NCBI GenBank assembly: GCA_023428515.1
Contig: JAEYXI010000634.1
Location: forward strand, 1-6,045
Direction of reading: 5' to 3'
Length of the DNA: 6,045 nucleotides
Origin: Pseudomonadota bacterium
Lineage (GTDB): Bacteria; Pseudomonadota; Alphaproteobacteria; Rhizobiales; Rhizobiaceae
The position numbers were made by a program, and so were the translations under genes. Positions 5,825 through 6,045 of this stretch are shown one piece after another (position 1 is the first letter of the stretch; every line of letters starts with the position of its first letter). The notes under the pieces were generated by a model. That model was not told the DNA's origin. It saw only the letters and a program-made list of their open reading frames with translations, and did no database searches.

Positions 5825-6045
5825 ATGAGCGTGACCGGCCTGCCTTTCGACGATTTTCGAACCTTGCTCGCCAACCTTCCGGGACCGGACGCGCCCGCGC
5901 TGGTGGCGGCGCGTGAGCGCGACGCCCAGCTGACGAAGCCGCCGGGCTCGCTGGGGCGGCTCGAGGAGATCGCCTTCTGGCTGGCGGCGTGGACGGGCAA
6001 GGCGCCGGCGGTGAACCGGCCGCTGGTGGCAATCTTTGCCGGCAA
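5825..6045 (+). CDS. cobT: Nicotinate-nucleotide--dimethylbenzimidazole phosphoribosyltransferase (CobT/CobU), 3' end cut by window
   Basis: This is the N-terminal 73 residues of an enzyme usually about 340 long. It transfers phosphoribose from nicotinate mononucleotide to 5,6-dimethylbenzimidazole, giving alpha-ribazole 5'-phosphate, the lower-ligand donor for CobS. The recognisable family motif is LTKPPGSLGRLEEIAFWLA (36-54), followed by RPLVAIFAG (65-73), the strand leading into the usual NHG segment, where the window ends. The ATG at 5825 is preceded by GAGAGA (5814-5819) at 5 bases. The gene is divergent from cobS and works one step before it, so shared control is plausible. No frame damage is seen in the visible part. 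In the Pseudomonas denitrificans naming scheme it is cobU. Confidence 0.93.
   Translation, partial: MSVTGLPFDDFRTLLANLPGPDAPALVAARERDAQLTKPPGSLGRLEEIAFWLAAWTGKAPAVNRPLVAIFAG

Overview
The window reads as a stretch of high-GC alphaproteobacterial chromosome, most likely from the order Rhizobiales (Rhizobium, Sinorhizobium, Agrobacterium, Shinella or relatives). This rests on strong G/C bias at third codon positions, the style of the cobS and cobT proteins, and a DUF1289 protein next to a TIGR02281-type aspartic protease. No RNA gene, CRISPR array, insertion sequence, phage gene or recombination site is visible. The genus is inferred and not proven.

Layout. Bases 1-1682 (+) hold a two-gene ABC exporter of the YadG/YadH type: an ATPase missing only its first few codons, and a membrane permease whose start overlaps the ATPase stop by 4 bases (ATGA). 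Bases 1713-2936 (-) encode a 12-helix MFS efflux protein resembling the purine ribonucleoside exporter NepI. Divergent from it, bases 3066-4007 (+) encode an AraC-family activator with an N-terminal cupin-like domain, related to the RclR type. Their shared 129-base control region carries a good sigma70-like promoter for the regulator and several inverted repeats. One of these places identical 9-base arms on the transporter start codon and on the regulator's -35 box.

Bases 4010-5727 (-) form a tight cluster read leftwards: cobS (cobalamin synthase), an 18-base gap, a small DUF1289 zinc-motif protein, and a membrane-anchored retropepsin-like aspartic protease joined to it by a 4-base ATGA overlap. 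cobT (5825 onward, +, cut by the window end) is transcribed divergently from cobS. CobT makes alpha-ribazole phosphate, and CobS joins the alpha-ribazole moiety to adenosylcobinamide-GDP, so the two genes supply the last steps of the B12 nucleotide-loop pathway. The two passenger genes downstream of cobS have no known B12 role.

Nothing here amounts to a clearly new system. The best leads are: a probable non-standard CTG start for cobS; a one-helical-turn direct repeat plus a 7-bp inverted repeat between cobS and cobT; the symmetric operator-like sites between the MFS gene and its presumed regulator; and the poorly characterised DUF1289/protease pair coupled to cobS.
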